Shown piece by piece: positions 16,683-26,263 of a DNA stretch of 64,000 nt (its first letter is position 1; each line of letters begins with the position of its first letter). A model generated the notes under the pieces. It was given only the letters and a program-made list of their open reading frames with translations. It did no database searches and was not told the DNA's origin. A program made the translations under genes and the position numbers. The DNA is from Streptomyces sp. NBC_01381 (GTDB lineage: Bacteria; Actinomycetota; Actinomycetes; Streptomycetales; Streptomycetaceae): NCBI RefSeq assembly GCF_026340305.1, contig NZ_JAPEPI010000001.1, positions 4,464,001 to 4,528,000 of the forward strand, read 5' to 3'.

Positions 16683-17706
16683 CCTGCGACAGTTCGTCGC
16701 TCAGCGGCCGCGCGGTCGCGATGCCCGCCAGATAGCCCGCACCCGTGGTCACCGCCGTGACGCTCAGCGCGTTGCCGACCGAGGCCACGGCGGCGAGCGC
16801 CGTCAGGGCCGCCCCCGCCGAAAGGACGACCTGGGTCGAGCGTGGCGAGCGGTACAGCGCGTACAGAAGCCAGCAGAACACCGCCGCCAGCAGGGCCACG
16901 CCCGCGAAACCCTGCTCGGCCGCCTGCTGCAGCGGCGCCGAGTGCGGCTTGCCGTCCGAGAGGAGATTCTCGGCCACGGTCGGGCTGGCGTCCCCGAACC
17001 GTCCCGGGCCCACGCCGAGCGCCGGCTCCCGGCCCGCCAGGTCGAGGGCGTCCTGCCACAGCTGTACGCGGTGCCCGTCGAGCTGGCCCTCCAGGGATGC
17101 GGAGAGCCCGTCAGGGAGTACGTCGTCCGCGATCGCCCAGGTCAGGCCGGTGACCACCACGGTGGCCAGGGCCAGGCCGAGCAGACCGAGGGCCCGGCGC
17201 CGCATCAGGGCTGCCGCCAGCGAGCAGAGCAGGATCCCTGTGCAGGCGGCGACCCCGGCCATCGAGCCGAGCGCCGCGGCGGCGACCACCGTGCCCGCGG
17301 CCAGCAGCCGCAGCACGAGGCGCAGCGCAGGCTTCCGGGCCGCCCAGGCGGCGCAGCAGGCCGCGCCCGATGCCAGGATCAGGAGCGCGGCGGTGGCGCC
17401 GGTGTGGCCGAGCGGCGCCGTGCTCACGGGCCCCGGCGAGAGCCGCGGTGCGGCGGCCGCCAGGCCGATTCCGGCCAGCGCCCCGGCACAGGGCGCGGCC
17501 ACCGGCAGCAGCGTCCCGCAGATCCGGCCGCCCGCGTATCCCGCGGCCACGGCGAGGACCGCGAGCAGAACGCCCTCCGGCTGGCCGCCGTGCACACCCG
17601 CGGTGATCAAGGTCCAGGCGGCGCAGACACCGAGCAGGGCGATGCCCGTCGCGTCGGACGCGCTGCGTCGCTCGTACGCCCCTGGTGGACCGGCCGTCGC
17701 GGCCAT
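16639..17706 (-). CDS. O-antigen ligase (Wzy_C/WaaL)-like polytopic membrane protein
   Basis: The start is put at ATG 17706 (MAATAGPPGAYERR), giving 355 residues; the frame stays open for 56 codons upstream without conserved sequence. About ten transmembrane helices are seen. The diagnostic part is the extracytoplasmic loop HRVQLWQDALDLAGREPALGVGPGRFGD followed by KPHSAPLQQAAEQGFAGV, the Wzy_C region with its conserved Arg and His. Such proteins transfer polymer or oligosaccharide to a lipid or protein acceptor outside the membrane. The neighbouring HpnB-type glycosyltransferase and Lnt also act on the envelope, but they are separately transcribed. Acceptor and donor are unknown. Confidence 0.82.
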   Translation of the reverse strand: MAATAGPPGAYERRSASDATGIALLGVCAAWTLITAGVHGGQPEGVLLAVLAVAAGYAGGRICGTLLPVAAPCAGALAGIGLAAAAPRLSPGPVSTAPLGHTGATAALLILASGAACCAAWAARKPALRLVLRLLAAGTVVAAAALGSMAGVAACTGILLCSLAAALMRRRALGLLGLALATVVVTGLTWAIADDVLPDGLSASLEGQLDGHRVQLWQDALDLAGREPALGVGPGRFGDASPTVAENLLSDGKPHSAPLQQAAEQGFAGVALLAAVFCWLLYALYRSPRSTQVVLSAGAALTALAAVASVGNALSVTAVTTGAGYLAGIATARPLSDELSQVRPPGSPPWAAGPG

Positions 17707-17935
17707 CCCCGTTGCCCCCACCCCGTCGCCCCCCGTTGCGTGACGGGCCCCGATCGCGGTGGCTGGATCTGGCCGCACGTCGGGGACTCGGGCACACGGT
17801 AGTCGCTGCGGCCCCGCATTGGGGATGCCTTGCGCAGGAACGATCCGGCAAGCGGTGCCGGGACCGCCCGCCACCAGCGCATCCCGCGAGAGCGGCCGAT
17901 GCCGACCGAGCTGTCCGTGCCCAAGTCAGGCGCCG

Positions 17936-17941
17936 TACACT
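17936..17941 (+). promoter_or_regulatory. -10 box of a leaderless promoter (lnt)
   Basis: TACACT lies seven bases upstream of GTG 17949, with no ribosome site between them. Confidence 0.5.
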
Positions 17942-17948
17942 CCCCGAT

Positions 17949-19556
17949 GTGACCGCCACCACCACCCCCGTAGACGAGTCGGAGCAGCTCGGACCGCAGC
18001 CCGCGCCCGCCTCGCGCAAGGCCCGCGTCCTGCGCGCGCTCGTCCCGGCCGCCGCGGCCGCACTCTCCGGAGTGCTGCTGTACGTCAGCTTTCCGCCCCG
18101 CACCCTGTGGTGGCTGGCCCTGCCGGCCTTCGCGGTGTTCGCCTGGTGCCTGCACGGCCGGACCTGGAAGGCGGGCCTCGGGCTCGGCTACCTCTTCGGG
18201 CTCGGTTTCCTGCTGCCGCTCCTGGTGTGGACCGGGGTGGAGGTCGGCCCGGGACCCTGGCTGGCGCTGGCCGCGATCGAGGCGATGTTCGTGGCCCTGG
18301 TGGGAGCGGGCATCGCCGTCGTCTCACGGCTGCCGGGCTTCCCGCTGTGGGCGGCGGCTCTCTGGATCGCCGGTGAGGCGGCACGCGCGCGTGTGCCCTT
18401 CAGCGGATTCCCCTGGGGAAAGATCGCCTTCGGGCAGGCGGACGGGGTCTTCCTGCCGCTGGCCGCGCTCGGCGGGACCCCGGTCCTCGGGTTCGCGGTG
18501 GTCCTGTGCGGCTTCGGCCTGTACGAGATCGTCCGCCAGGTGCGCGACGCAGGCGGCACGCGGGGCCTGCGCCGTGGTGCCACCGCCGTGGCCGTCCTGA
18601 GCGTGCTCGTCCCGCTCGTCGGCGCCTTCGCCGCGAAGCCCCTGGTCAGCGATGACGCCGAGGACGGCACCGCGACCGTCGCGGCCATCCAGGGCAACGT
18701 GCCGCAGGCCGGGCTCGACTTCAACGCCCAGCGCCGTGCCGTACTCGACCATCACGTACGCGAGACGGAGCGGCTCGCGGACCGGGTGAAGGCGGGCAAG
18801 GCGAAGCAGCCGGACTTCGTGCTGTGGCCGGAGAACTCCTCCGACATCGACCCGTTCACCAACCCCGACGCGCGCGAGGCGATCGAGCGCGCGGTCAAGG
18901 CGATCGGCGCCCCCATCTCCGTGGGCGGCGTCGTCGAGACCAAGGACGGCAAGCTCTTCAACGAGCAGATCCTGTGGGACCCGAAGAAGGGCCCCACGGA
19001 CACCTACGACAAGCGGCAGATCCAGCCGTTCGGCGAGTACATCCCGCTGCGCTCCGTCGTCGGCTTCTTCAGCAGCGACGTCGGCATGGTGCGCCAGGAC
19101 TTCAGCCGCGGCACCGAGCCCGGCGTCTTCACCATGGCGGGCACCAAGGTCGGCCTCGCCACCTGCTACGAAGCCGCCTTCGACTGGGCCGTGCGGGACA
19201 CCGTCACACACGGCGCCCAGCTGATCTCCGTACCCAGCAACAACGCGACGTTCGACCGCAGCGAGATGACCTACCAGCAGCTGGCCATGTCGCGGATCCG
19301 CGCCGTCGAGCACAGCCGCACCGTCACCGTCCCGGTCACCAGCGGCGTCAGCGCGATCATCCTGCCCGACGGCGAGGTCTCCCAGAAGACCACGTGGTTC
19401 ACGGCCGACTCGCTCGTCCAGGAGGTGCCGCTGCGCTCCTCACAGACCCCGGCCACGCGGTACGGCGTCCTGCCCGAAGGCATCCTGGTGCTGATCGCGG
19501 CGGGCGGCATCGGCTGGGCGGTCACGGTGTCCGTTCGGGCCAAGCGCGCCCGTTAG
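17949..19556 (+). CDS. lnt: apolipoprotein N-acyltransferase
   Basis: GTG 17949 (VTATTTPVDES) gives 535 residues and fits a leaderless promoter; the frame is open upstream but crosses the preceding promoter. Six or more N-terminal transmembrane helices are followed by the periplasm-facing nitrilase-type domain with the full Glu-Lys-Cys triad: LWPENSS (Glu295), YDKRQIQPFGEYIP (Lys355) and LATCYEAAFDW (Cys406). Lnt adds the third acyl chain to the N-terminal cysteine of lipoproteins; Streptomyces is among the Gram-positives that do this. One C-terminal helix closes the protein. Two lipoproteins in this window (39.1 and 53.5 kb) are potential substrates. Confidence 0.95.
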   Translation: MTATTTPVDESEQLGPQPAPASRKARVLRALVPAAAAALSGVLLYVSFPPRTLWWLALPAFAVFAWCLHGRTWKAGLGLGYLFGLGFLLPLLVWTGVEVGPGPWLALAAIEAMFVALVGAGIAVVSRLPGFPLWAAALWIAGEAARARVPFSGFPWGKIAFGQADGVFLPLAALGGTPVLGFAVVLCGFGLYEIVRQVRDAGGTRGLRRGATAVAVLSVLVPLVGAFAAKPLVSDDAEDGTATVAAIQGNVPQAGLDFNAQRRAVLDHHVRETERLADRVKAGKAKQPDFVLWPENSSDIDPFTNPDAREAIERAVKAIGAPISVGGVVETKDGKLFNEQILWDPKKGPTDTYDKRQIQPFGEYIPLRSVVGFFSSDVGMVRQDFSRGTEPGVFTMAGTKVGLATCYEAAFDWAVRDTVTHGAQLISVPSNNATFDRSEMTYQQLAMSRIRAVEHSRTVTVPVTSGVSAIILPDGEVSQKTTWFTADSLVQEVPLRSSQTPATRYGVLPEGILVLIAAGGIGWAVTVSVRAKRAR

Positions 19557-19559
19557 GGT
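19554..19559 (+). promoter_or_regulatory. -10 box of the NUDIX gene, containing the lnt stop codon
   Basis: TAGGGT lies seven bases upstream of ATG 19567; its first three bases are the lnt stop codon TAG. Confidence 0.5.
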
Positions 19560-19566
19560 CGACGGC

Positions 19567-20040
19567 ATGGCTACTCCTGACTTCATCCGTACGATCCGGG
19601 CCGACGCCGGCCAGCAGCTGTTGTGGCTTCCCGGGGTCACCGCCATCGTCTTCGATGACGAGGGCAGAGTGCTCCTCGGGCGGCGCTCCGACAACGGCAA
19701 GTGGTCGGTCATCGGCGGGATTCCGGACCCGGGGGAGCAGCCCGCCGAGTGCGCCGTGCGCGAGGTGTTCGAGGAGACCGCGGTGCACTGTGTGGCCGAG
19801 CGGGTGGTGCTTGTCGAGGCGCTGGAGCCGGTGACGTACCCGAACGGCGACACCTGCCAGTTCATGGACATCACGCTGCGCTGCCGGGCCGTCGGCGGCG
19901 AGGCGCGGGTCAACGACGACGAGTCCCTCGAAGTGGGCTGGTTCGCCACGGACGCGCTGCCCGACCTGCATGAGTTCGGGGTCTTCCGGATCAAGCAGGC
20001 GATGGCGGAGGAACAGCCCACCTGGTTCGACCGCTCCTGA
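19567..20040 (+). CDS. NUDIX hydrolase
   Basis: A 157-residue protein with a Nudix box at about residues 51-73: G-x5-E-x7-REV-x-EE, reading GIPDPGEQPAECAVREVFEE; the usual glycine after the last glutamates is replaced by alanine (EETAV). The metal-binding glutamates are intact, so it should hydrolyse a nucleoside-diphosphate-linked substrate, which cannot be specified. FMDITLRCRAVGGEARVNDDES resembles ADP-ribose-type NUDIX enzymes. The gene follows lnt by ten bases but appears to have its own leaderless promoter. Confidence 0.9.
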   Translation: MATPDFIRTIRADAGQQLLWLPGVTAIVFDDEGRVLLGRRSDNGKWSVIGGIPDPGEQPAECAVREVFEETAVHCVAERVVLVEALEPVTYPNGDTCQFMDITLRCRAVGGEARVNDDESLEVGWFATDALPDLHEFGVFRIKQAMAEEQPTWFDRS

Positions 20041-20071
20041 GGGCACCGCAACAGGGGATGCCGGTCAGTTC

Positions 20072-20099
20072 CCCCTTGATCATGTCCCCTTGATCATGT
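20072..20099. repeat. 14-bp perfect tandem duplication at the end of the GMC gene
   Basis: CCCCTTGATCATGT occurs twice head to tail. On the minus strand the duplication shifts the frame and creates the present TGA stop after MIKGT. Confidence 0.85.
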
Positions 20100-21642
20100 C
20101 CGCGCACTTTTCGCCGATCATCATCGTGGTGATGCACGGGTTGACCGCGGGCAGGAACGGCATCACCGACGCGTCGGCCACCCGAAGGCCTGTGACGCCC
20201 TTGACGCGCAGCTCGGGGTCGAGCGGTGAGTCCGCGTCGTCCACCGCGCCCATCCGTACGGTGCCCGCCGGGTGGTAGACGGTGTTGTGGGTCTCGCGGA
20301 TGTACGCGAACAGATCGTCGTCGGTGGTGACTTCGGGGCCCGGCGCGAGTTCGGCGCCCGTCCAGTCCGCCATCGCGGGCTGCGCGGCGATCTCCCGGGC
20401 GAGCCGGATGCCGTACGTCATCACGCGGATGTCGTGCTCATCGGTGAAGTAGCGCGGGTCGACCTTCGGCTTGTCCCGGAAGTCGCGGGTGCGCAGCCGC
20501 ACCGTGCCCATGGAGCGGGCCCGCGTGACGTTCGGGGTGAGGCAGAAGGCGTTGTCGGTGGTCGGGTAGCCGCGCCGGTAGGTGTTCATGTCGAAGGGCA
20601 CCGAGCCGTAGTGGAACATCAGATCCGGGCGGTCGAGCCCCGGCTCGGTGTTCGCGAAGATGCCGATCTCCCACCACTGGGTGGACGAGGTGACCATGGG
20701 CTGCTTCGCCTCCCACATGATCACGCCCTCGGGGTGGTCCTGGAGGTGGGAGCCGACCCCGGGGGAGTCCACCCTGACCTCCACGCCGACCTCCCGCAGC
20801 TCCGCGGCCGGGCCGATCCCCGAGAGCATCAGGAGCTTCGGCGAGTCGATGGCCCCGCAGGAGACGATGACCTCGCGGCGCGCGTGGACCGTACCGGAGT
20901 GGATGGTGTCCGGCTCCAGGTACTCCACGCCCGTGCAGCGCTGGTTCTCGTCGAACAGGAGCCGCTTGGCCTGCAGCCCCGTCCGTACTTCGAGGTTCGG
21001 CCGCTTGCCCAGGACCGGGTGCAGATACGAGACCGAGGCGGACGAACGGGTGCCGTCCGGCCGGGAGTTGATCTGGAACCAGTGGGCGCCGCGCACCACC
21101 GTCTTGCCGGTGTTGAACGGGGTGGTGGGGATGCCCGCCTCGGCGCACGCGGACAACAGGGCCGCGCCACAAGGGTCCTTGGGCGGCACGGAGAGGATGT
21201 TCACCGGGCCCGAGCGGCCGTGGTGGTCGCCCGGCGCGTCGTTGGTCTCCAGGCGCCGGTAGAGCGGGAAGCAGTCCGCGGAGCTCCAGCCGGTGCAGCC
21301 GAGTGCGCCCCACTCGTCGAGGTCCTCGGCGGGTGCCCAGAAGGCGATGCAGGAGTTGTGCGACGAGCAGCCGCCGAGCACCTTGGCGCGCGCGTGCCGC
21401 ATGAAGCTGTTGCCGTTCTCCTGCGGCTCGACCGGGTAGTCCCAGTCGTAGCCGGACTCCAACAGCGCCATCCACTTGTCCAGTTGGAGGATGTTGTCGT
21501 CGCCGACGTCGGAGGGACCTGCCTCCAGCACGCAGACGCGTACGTCCGGGTCCTCGGTCAGCCGGGCGGCGACGACGGCGCCTGCCGTACCGCCGCCGAC
21601 CACCACGTAGTCGAACTCGGACACAAAAGTCTCTGCGGGCAT
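20080..21642 (-). CDS. betA: GMC oxidoreductase, choline dehydrogenase-like
   Basis: A 520-residue flavoenzyme starting at ATG 21642. The N-terminal FAD dinucleotide motif is VVVGGGTAGAVVAARL (residues 13-28), followed by the GMC signature VLGGCSSHNSCIAFW and the second signature GAIDSPKLLMLSGIGPA. The C-terminus has the active-site histidine in TVYHPAGTVRMG and the asparagine in PAVNPCITTMMIGEK. It is last in a three-gene operon after a betaine-aldehyde dehydrogenase-like gene and a permease, which supports oxidation of choline to betaine aldehyde. Other alcohol substrates are possible for GMC enzymes, so the symbol is contextual. Confidence 0.85.
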   Translation of the reverse strand: MPAETFVSEFDYVVVGGGTAGAVVAARLTEDPDVRVCVLEAGPSDVGDDNILQLDKWMALLESGYDWDYPVEPQENGNSFMRHARAKVLGGCSSHNSCIAFWAPAEDLDEWGALGCTGWSSADCFPLYRRLETNDAPGDHHGRSGPVNILSVPPKDPCGAALLSACAEAGIPTTPFNTGKTVVRGAHWFQINSRPDGTRSSASVSYLHPVLGKRPNLEVRTGLQAKRLLFDENQRCTGVEYLEPDTIHSGTVHARREVIVSCGAIDSPKLLMLSGIGPAAELREVGVEVRVDSPGVGSHLQDHPEGVIMWEAKQPMVTSSTQWWEIGIFANTEPGLDRPDLMFHYGSVPFDMNTYRRGYPTTDNAFCLTPNVTRARSMGTVRLRTRDFRDKPKVDPRYFTDEHDIRVMTYGIRLAREIAAQPAMADWTGAELAPGPEVTTDDDLFAYIRETHNTVYHPAGTVRMGAVDDADSPLDPELRVKGVTGLRVADASVMPFLPAVNPCITTMMIGEKCADMIKGT

Positions 21643-21664
21643 CACGTCTCCAGGATCTGCGGAT

Positions 21665-23251
21665 TCAGGGGGCGGCGGCCGGGGGCGGCGGTGTGGGGGT
21701 GGCGGGCTTGACGCGGTGCTCCTCGAGTACGCCCGTCTTGTGCCGCTGCACGAACCAGTAGTAGGCGAAGCCGCCGAGCGCGACGATGCCGATGAAGACG
21801 AAGGCACCCCAGCGCAGGTACCAGTGCTGCGGGCCCGTCGCGTTGTACACCTCGGCGCGAGGCCAGGCGAGGTTGATCGACATGGCGGCGCCCCACAGCA
21901 CCGCGACGACGTTGATCGGAAGGCCCCACCGGCCGAGCGAGAACTTCCCCTCGATCGGCGTCCATTGACCGCGCAGCCGCTTGAGCAGCATCGGTACGGT
22001 GACCAGCAGATAGGCCACGTAGATCATGATGATCGCGATGCTCGTGATCACCGAGAAGATCTGCGGCTGGTTGATGTTGATCACCAGGATGACGACACCC
22101 ACCACACCGATCAGGACGGCGGGCACCACGGGCGTCTGGAACCGCGGGCTGACCCGGGCCAGCGCCGAGCCCGCGGGCAGGTTGTTGTCCCGCGCCATGG
22201 CGAACATCAGCCGGATGCCGGCGGCCTGCACGGCCAGCACGCAGACGGTGATGGCGATGACCACGCACCACAGGAAGATCTCGCCGATGGTCGAACCGAG
22301 CGTCTCCAGGACCACGTACTGCAGCCCGCCCGTCGACAGTTCCTCGGCGTGCAGGTCCGGCACCGCCATCAGGGCGAAGAGCAGGATCAGTCCGCCGATG
22401 ATGAAGGACGCGATGAGCGCCCGCAGGATGGCACGCGGCGCGTTGCGGCCAGGGTTGTGCGACTCCTCGCCGAGCGACGACGCCGTGTCGAAGCCGTACA
22501 TCACGTACGCCGACGCCAGGGACGCGGTCAGGAACGCGCCGAAGTACCCGAGGCTCTGGCCGCTGCCGAGTCCGTACGTCTCGGTCAGGACGGTGCTGGG
22601 GCCGCGGGTGATGTGCGCCGCGAGGAAGACGATCAGGGCGACGGCGGCGATCAGCTCGATGAAGACGCCTGCGGAGTTGATCCGGGCCATGAGCTGTACG
22701 CCGAAGGCGTTGACCACGGTGGAGAAGAGGATCAGCACGGTGCCCAGGAGCACGGCGTTGGCGGCCGCGTCGTTCTTGCCCGTGCCGTCACCGACGAACT
22801 GGAACCAGTCGTCGATCTGCGGCAGCGTGATCTGGTAGGCGAGCGCCACGGCCGAGAGCGTCACCATCGTGGCCGTCATCATCATCCAGCCGCCGAGCCA
22901 GCCCACGTGCGGGCCGCCCATCGTCTTGGCCCAGTTGTAGATCGAACCGGCGACCGGATAGTGGGCGGCGAGCTCGCAGAAGCACAGCGCCACCATCAGC
23001 TGTCCGGCGAAGACCATCGGCCAGGACCACCAGTAGGCGGGACCGCCGAAGCTGACGCCGAAGTAGAAGAGCTGGAAGGTGCCGGTGAGGATCGAGATGT
23101 AGCTGATGCCGGCCGCGAAGGTGTGGAAGTTGCCCAGGGTCCGCTTGAGTTCCGGCCGGTAGCCGAGCTCGCCGAGCGCGTCGTCGTCGTGCTCTCCCTG
23201 GGTCTTCTCCGGGACGGCGGGACCAGGGCCCGCTCCGGGTTCCGTACTCAT
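21665..23251 (-). CDS. APC-superfamily amino acid/amine permease
   Basis: A 528-residue membrane protein from ATG 23251, overlapping the upstream aldehyde dehydrogenase by ATGA. Twelve or more hydrophobic segments are visible with APC motifs near the N-terminus (LGNFHTFAAGISYISILTG, AHYPVAGSIYNWAKTMGG) and YGFDTASSLGEESHNPGRNAPRAILRA in the middle, typical of the amino acid-choline-ethanolamine branch. The tail is Pro/Ala-rich. Position between the two choline-oxidising enzymes suggests that it imports choline or a related amine, but this is inferred from context. Confidence 0.9.
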   Translation of the reverse strand: MSTEPGAGPGPAVPEKTQGEHDDDALGELGYRPELKRTLGNFHTFAAGISYISILTGTFQLFYFGVSFGGPAYWWSWPMVFAGQLMVALCFCELAAHYPVAGSIYNWAKTMGGPHVGWLGGWMMMTATMVTLSAVALAYQITLPQIDDWFQFVGDGTGKNDAAANAVLLGTVLILFSTVVNAFGVQLMARINSAGVFIELIAAVALIVFLAAHITRGPSTVLTETYGLGSGQSLGYFGAFLTASLASAYVMYGFDTASSLGEESHNPGRNAPRAILRALIASFIIGGLILLFALMAVPDLHAEELSTGGLQYVVLETLGSTIGEIFLWCVVIAITVCVLAVQAAGIRLMFAMARDNNLPAGSALARVSPRFQTPVVPAVLIGVVGVVILVININQPQIFSVITSIAIIMIYVAYLLVTVPMLLKRLRGQWTPIEGKFSLGRWGLPINVVAVLWGAAMSINLAWPRAEVYNATGPQHWYLRWGAFVFIGIVALGGFAYYWFVQRHKTGVLEEHRVKPATPTPPPPAAAP

Positions 23252-24717
23252 TCGAACCACCTCTGCGGGGTCGCTGCGAGATTGCGCCAGATGTGTTTGG
23301 CCTCCTGGTACTCGGCGAGTCCCGCCGGTCCCAGTTCGCGGCCGAAGCCGGACTGCTTCATGCCGCCCCACTCCGCCTGCGGCACATACGGATGGAAGTC
23401 GTTGATCCATACGGTTCCGGCGCGCAGCCGGGACGCCACGCGCTGGGCCTTGCCGGTGTCCTGCGACCAGACGGCCCCCGCGAGGCCGTAGACCGTGTCG
23501 TTGGCCAGCGCGAGCGCCTCCTCCTCGTCCCGGAACCGCTCGACGGTGAGCACAGGCCCGAAGGACTCGTCGGCGACCACGGACATGCCGGGCGTGCACT
23601 CGTCGAGCACGGTCGGCAGGTAGTAGTAGCCGTCCTGCAGCGCCGGGTCGTCCGGGCGGGCGCCGCCGCAGCGCAGCACCGCACCCTCGGCGATACCGGC
23701 CGCCACGTACGCCTCGACCTTGGCGCGGTGTGCGGCGGAGATCAGCGGGCCCGTGCGGGCGTTGTCGTCGAAGGGGCCGCCGAGCGGGATCCGCCGGGCA
23801 CGCGCGACCACCTCGTCTACGAACGCGTCGTGCAGTTCGTCCTGGACGAGGAGTCGGGCCCCGGCCGAGCAGACCTGTCCGGAGTGCAGGAAGATCGCCA
23901 TCAGGGCGTAGTCGACGGCCGCCTCGAAGTCGGCGTCGGCGAAGACGATGTTGGGGTTCTTGCCGCCGAGTTCCAGGGCGACCTTCTTCACCGTGGGCGC
24001 CGCGGCGGCCATGATCCGGCGCCCGGTCACGAGCCCGCCGGTGAACGACACCAGGTCGACCCGCGGGTCCTCACTGAGCGGTGCGCCCGCGGTGGGGCCC
24101 GCGCCGAGGATCAGGTTGGCGGCACCGGCCGGAAGGCCGGCCTCGGTGAGCAGCCGCATCAGGATGATGGCGGTGTGCGGGGTCAGCTCGCTGGGCTTGA
24201 GGACGAAGGTGTTGCCCGCGCCGATCGCCGGGGCGACCTTCCACGCGGTCTGCAGCAGCGGATAGTTCCACGGAGTGATCAGGGCGCACACCCCGACCGG
24301 CTCGTGCACCACCCGGCTGTCCACCTCCGGATTCCCGGCGTCGACGATCCGGTCGGTGCCGCCCGCCGCCGTCAGGTTGCCGAAGTAGCGGAAGCAGTTG
24401 GCGATGTCGTCCATGTCGTACTCGCTCTCCACGAGCCGCTTCCCGGTGTCCAGGGATTCGGCGCGGGCGAGTGCGTCCTTGTCGCGTTCGAGCAGGTCGG
24501 CGACGCGCAGCAGCAGCCGGCCGCGTTCGGCGGCCGGGGTGTGCGGCCACGGGCCACTGTCGAAGGCCTCGCGCGCGGCGGCGATCGCCGCGGCGGCGTC
24601 CTTCGGCCCGGCCTCGTCGACGGCCGCGATGTGGGTGTTGTCGGCGGGGCAGCGGATCTCCCGAACCTGCCCGTCCACGGCGGCGGTCCACTTACCGCCG
24701 ATGAACAGCTCCGGCAT
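23248..24717 (-). CDS. betB: aldehyde dehydrogenase, betaine-aldehyde dehydrogenase-like
   Basis: The start is ATG 24717 (MPELFIGGKW) with GGAGGAG seven bases upstream, giving 489 residues. The NAD(P)-dependent ALDH active site is intact: general base Glu249 in VALELGGKNP and nucleophile Cys283 in HSGQVCSAGARL. It is the first gene of a transcript with the permease and the GMC oxidoreductase, giving a complete two-step route from choline to glycine betaine, an osmoprotectant. An inverted repeat (24800-24828) upstream may be the operator. Confidence 0.88.
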   Translation of the reverse strand: MPELFIGGKWTAAVDGQVREIRCPADNTHIAAVDEAGPKDAAAAIAAAREAFDSGPWPHTPAAERGRLLLRVADLLERDKDALARAESLDTGKRLVESEYDMDDIANCFRYFGNLTAAGGTDRIVDAGNPEVDSRVVHEPVGVCALITPWNYPLLQTAWKVAPAIGAGNTFVLKPSELTPHTAIILMRLLTEAGLPAGAANLILGAGPTAGAPLSEDPRVDLVSFTGGLVTGRRIMAAAAPTVKKVALELGGKNPNIVFADADFEAAVDYALMAIFLHSGQVCSAGARLLVQDELHDAFVDEVVARARRIPLGGPFDDNARTGPLISAAHRAKVEAYVAAGIAEGAVLRCGGARPDDPALQDGYYYLPTVLDECTPGMSVVADESFGPVLTVERFRDEEEALALANDTVYGLAGAVWSQDTGKAQRVASRLRAGTVWINDFHPYVPQAEWGGMKQSGFGRELGPAGLAEYQEAKHIWRNLAATPQRWFE

Positions 24718-25081
24718 GACGGCTCCTCCGGTCGGATACGCGGAGACGACCCGACCGAGGCCCGGCCGGTCACGCTCCGTCATCCTCGATCGGCGGAACG
24801 TGCTCCACCCCTAGACGGTAAGGAGCACACGCCGTACGCGCACTATGGACGCCGCTGTCCGGCGGGCGCGCTCGTCCGGAAACGCCGAGGATCAGGGCGG
24901 GCGGTCGCCGGCGGTCGTGGCCGGCAGCAGGGTCACATGACGCCGCGTGACGGCCGACCCCGAGCTCCTTCGCGGCCTTGCGCGGCAGGGCGGGGAAGCG
25001 GGCGTCGAGCACTCGCCGAGCGGGCCCCCTGCGTACGGGCCGAAGATCGCACGGTCGTCACTCCGTTAGCCTGAAGGCACG
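24718..25081. other. 364-base divergent intergenic region
   Basis: This gap separates the betaine operon from the rRNA methyltransferase-like gene. It contains the inverted repeat at 24800-24828 and a TAGCCT box (25067-25072) nine bases before the methyltransferase ATG. A minus-strand frame of 80 codons exists inside, but it has no ribosome site or recognisable domain. I see no other gene. Confidence 0.6.
24800..24828. promoter_or_regulatory. inverted repeat upstream of the betaine operon
   Basis: GTGCTCC (24800-24806) and GGAGCAC (24822-24828) form a perfect 7-bp inverted repeat with a 15-base spacer, 83-111 bases upstream of the aldehyde dehydrogenase start. It is a plausible operator for the operon. 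Confidence 0.45.
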
Positions 25082-26263
25082 ATGAATCGGCTGACCACGT
25101 CATGGGGCGCGTACGACCTCACACGATTTCCCGAGGACCCTCGCGACCAGCTGCGGGCCTGGTCCGCGGCCGACGCCTATCTGCTGCGGCATCTCGCGGG
25201 CGAGACGGAGGAGGGGGCGCAGCCCGTCGACCTCTCCGGCACGGTGGCCGTCGTCGGCGACCGCTGGGGTGCGCTGACCACCGCGCTCGCCGGGCGCGGG
25301 CACGCGCCCACGCTGATCACCGACTCGTTCCTCGCGCACGAGGCGACGCGGGCCAACGTGGCGCGCGCCGGGCTCGCGCCGGAAGCGGTGCGGCTCTCGA
25401 CGACCCGGGACACTCCGCCCGACCGCGTCGACGTCCTCCTGGTCCGCGTGCCGAAGAGCCTCGCGCTTCTCGAGGACCAGTTGCACCGGCTCGCCCCCGC
25501 CCTGCACGCGGGCACGGTCGTCGTCGGCGCGGGCATGGTGACCGAGATCCACACCTCCACCCTGGAGCTGTTCGAGCGGATCATCGGCCCCACGCGGACC
25601 TCCCTCGCCCGGCAGAAGGCGCGTCTCATCTTCTGTACGCCGGAGCAGCGGACCGGCGCCGGCTCCAGCCCCTGGCCGCGCAGTCATGTGTTGGACGGCG
25701 ACTCCGGGGCGGGCTCGGGACTCACCGTGGTCAATCACGCGGGCGTCTTCTGCGCCGAACGCCTCGACATCGGCACCCGCTTCTTCCTGCGCCATCTGCC
25801 GACCGGCAAGGGTGGCGCGCACATCGTGGACCTGGGCTGCGGAAACGGCGTGCTCGGCACGGCCGCCACCGTCGCCGACCCTGAGGCCACGGTCACCTTC
25901 ATCGACGAGTCCTACCAGGCCGTCGCGTCGGCGGAGGCCACCTTCCGGGCCAACGCCGAGGTGTCCACCAAGGCGGACTTCGTCGCGGGCGACGCGCTGG
26001 CGGCCGTGCCCGCCGGGTCGGTGGACTTCGTCCTCAACAACCCGCCCTTCCACAGCCACCAGGCGACCACCGGCGCGACCGCCTGGCGGATGTTCAGCGG
26101 GGCGCGCGCCGCGCTGCGCCCCGGCGGTGAACTGTGGGTCGTCGGCAACCGCCACCTCGGGTACCACGTGAAGCTGCGCAAGCTCTTCGGCAACTCCCAA
26201 GTCGTCGCCAGTGACCCGAAGTTCGTCGTCCTGCGCGCCGTGAAGGGTAACTCGGCACGGTGA
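25082..26263 (+). CDS. class I SAM methyltransferase, RlmG/RsmC-like
   Basis: A 393-residue protein from ATG 25082. It has the two-domain layout of RlmG: an N-terminal degenerate methyltransferase-like domain (about 1-190) and a C-terminal catalytic domain with VDLGCGNGVLGTAA (SAM motif I, near residue 245) and the NNPPFHSH motif (NPPF, exocyclic amino group methylation) near 320. RlmG and RsmC make N2-methylguanosine in 23S and 16S rRNA. Which rRNA is the target here cannot be decided from sequence alone. Its stop overlaps the start of the AlkB-like gene by GTGA, so the two are translationally coupled. Confidence 0.88.
   Translation: MNRLTTSWGAYDLTRFPEDPRDQLRAWSAADAYLLRHLAGETEEGAQPVDLSGTVAVVGDRWGALTTALAGRGHAPTLITDSFLAHEATRANVARAGLAPEAVRLSTTRDTPPDRVDVLLVRVPKSLALLEDQLHRLAPALHAGTVVVGAGMVTEIHTSTLELFERIIGPTRTSLARQKARLIFCTPEQRTGAGSSPWPRSHVLDGDSGAGSGLTVVNHAGVFCAERLDIGTRFFLRHLPTGKGGAHIVDLGCGNGVLGTAATVADPEATVTFIDESYQAVASAEATFRANAEVSTKADFVAGDALAAVPAGSVDFVLNNPPFHSHQATTGATAWRMFSGARAALRPGGELWVVGNRHLGYHVKLRKLFGNSQVVASDPKFVVLRAVKGNSAR

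Noticed and set aside
24770..25012. 80-codon minus-strand frame in the divergent gap before the betaine operon
   Set aside because: It lacks a ribosome site and a recognisable domain, and its start end lies inside the promoter region; too weak to call a gene.
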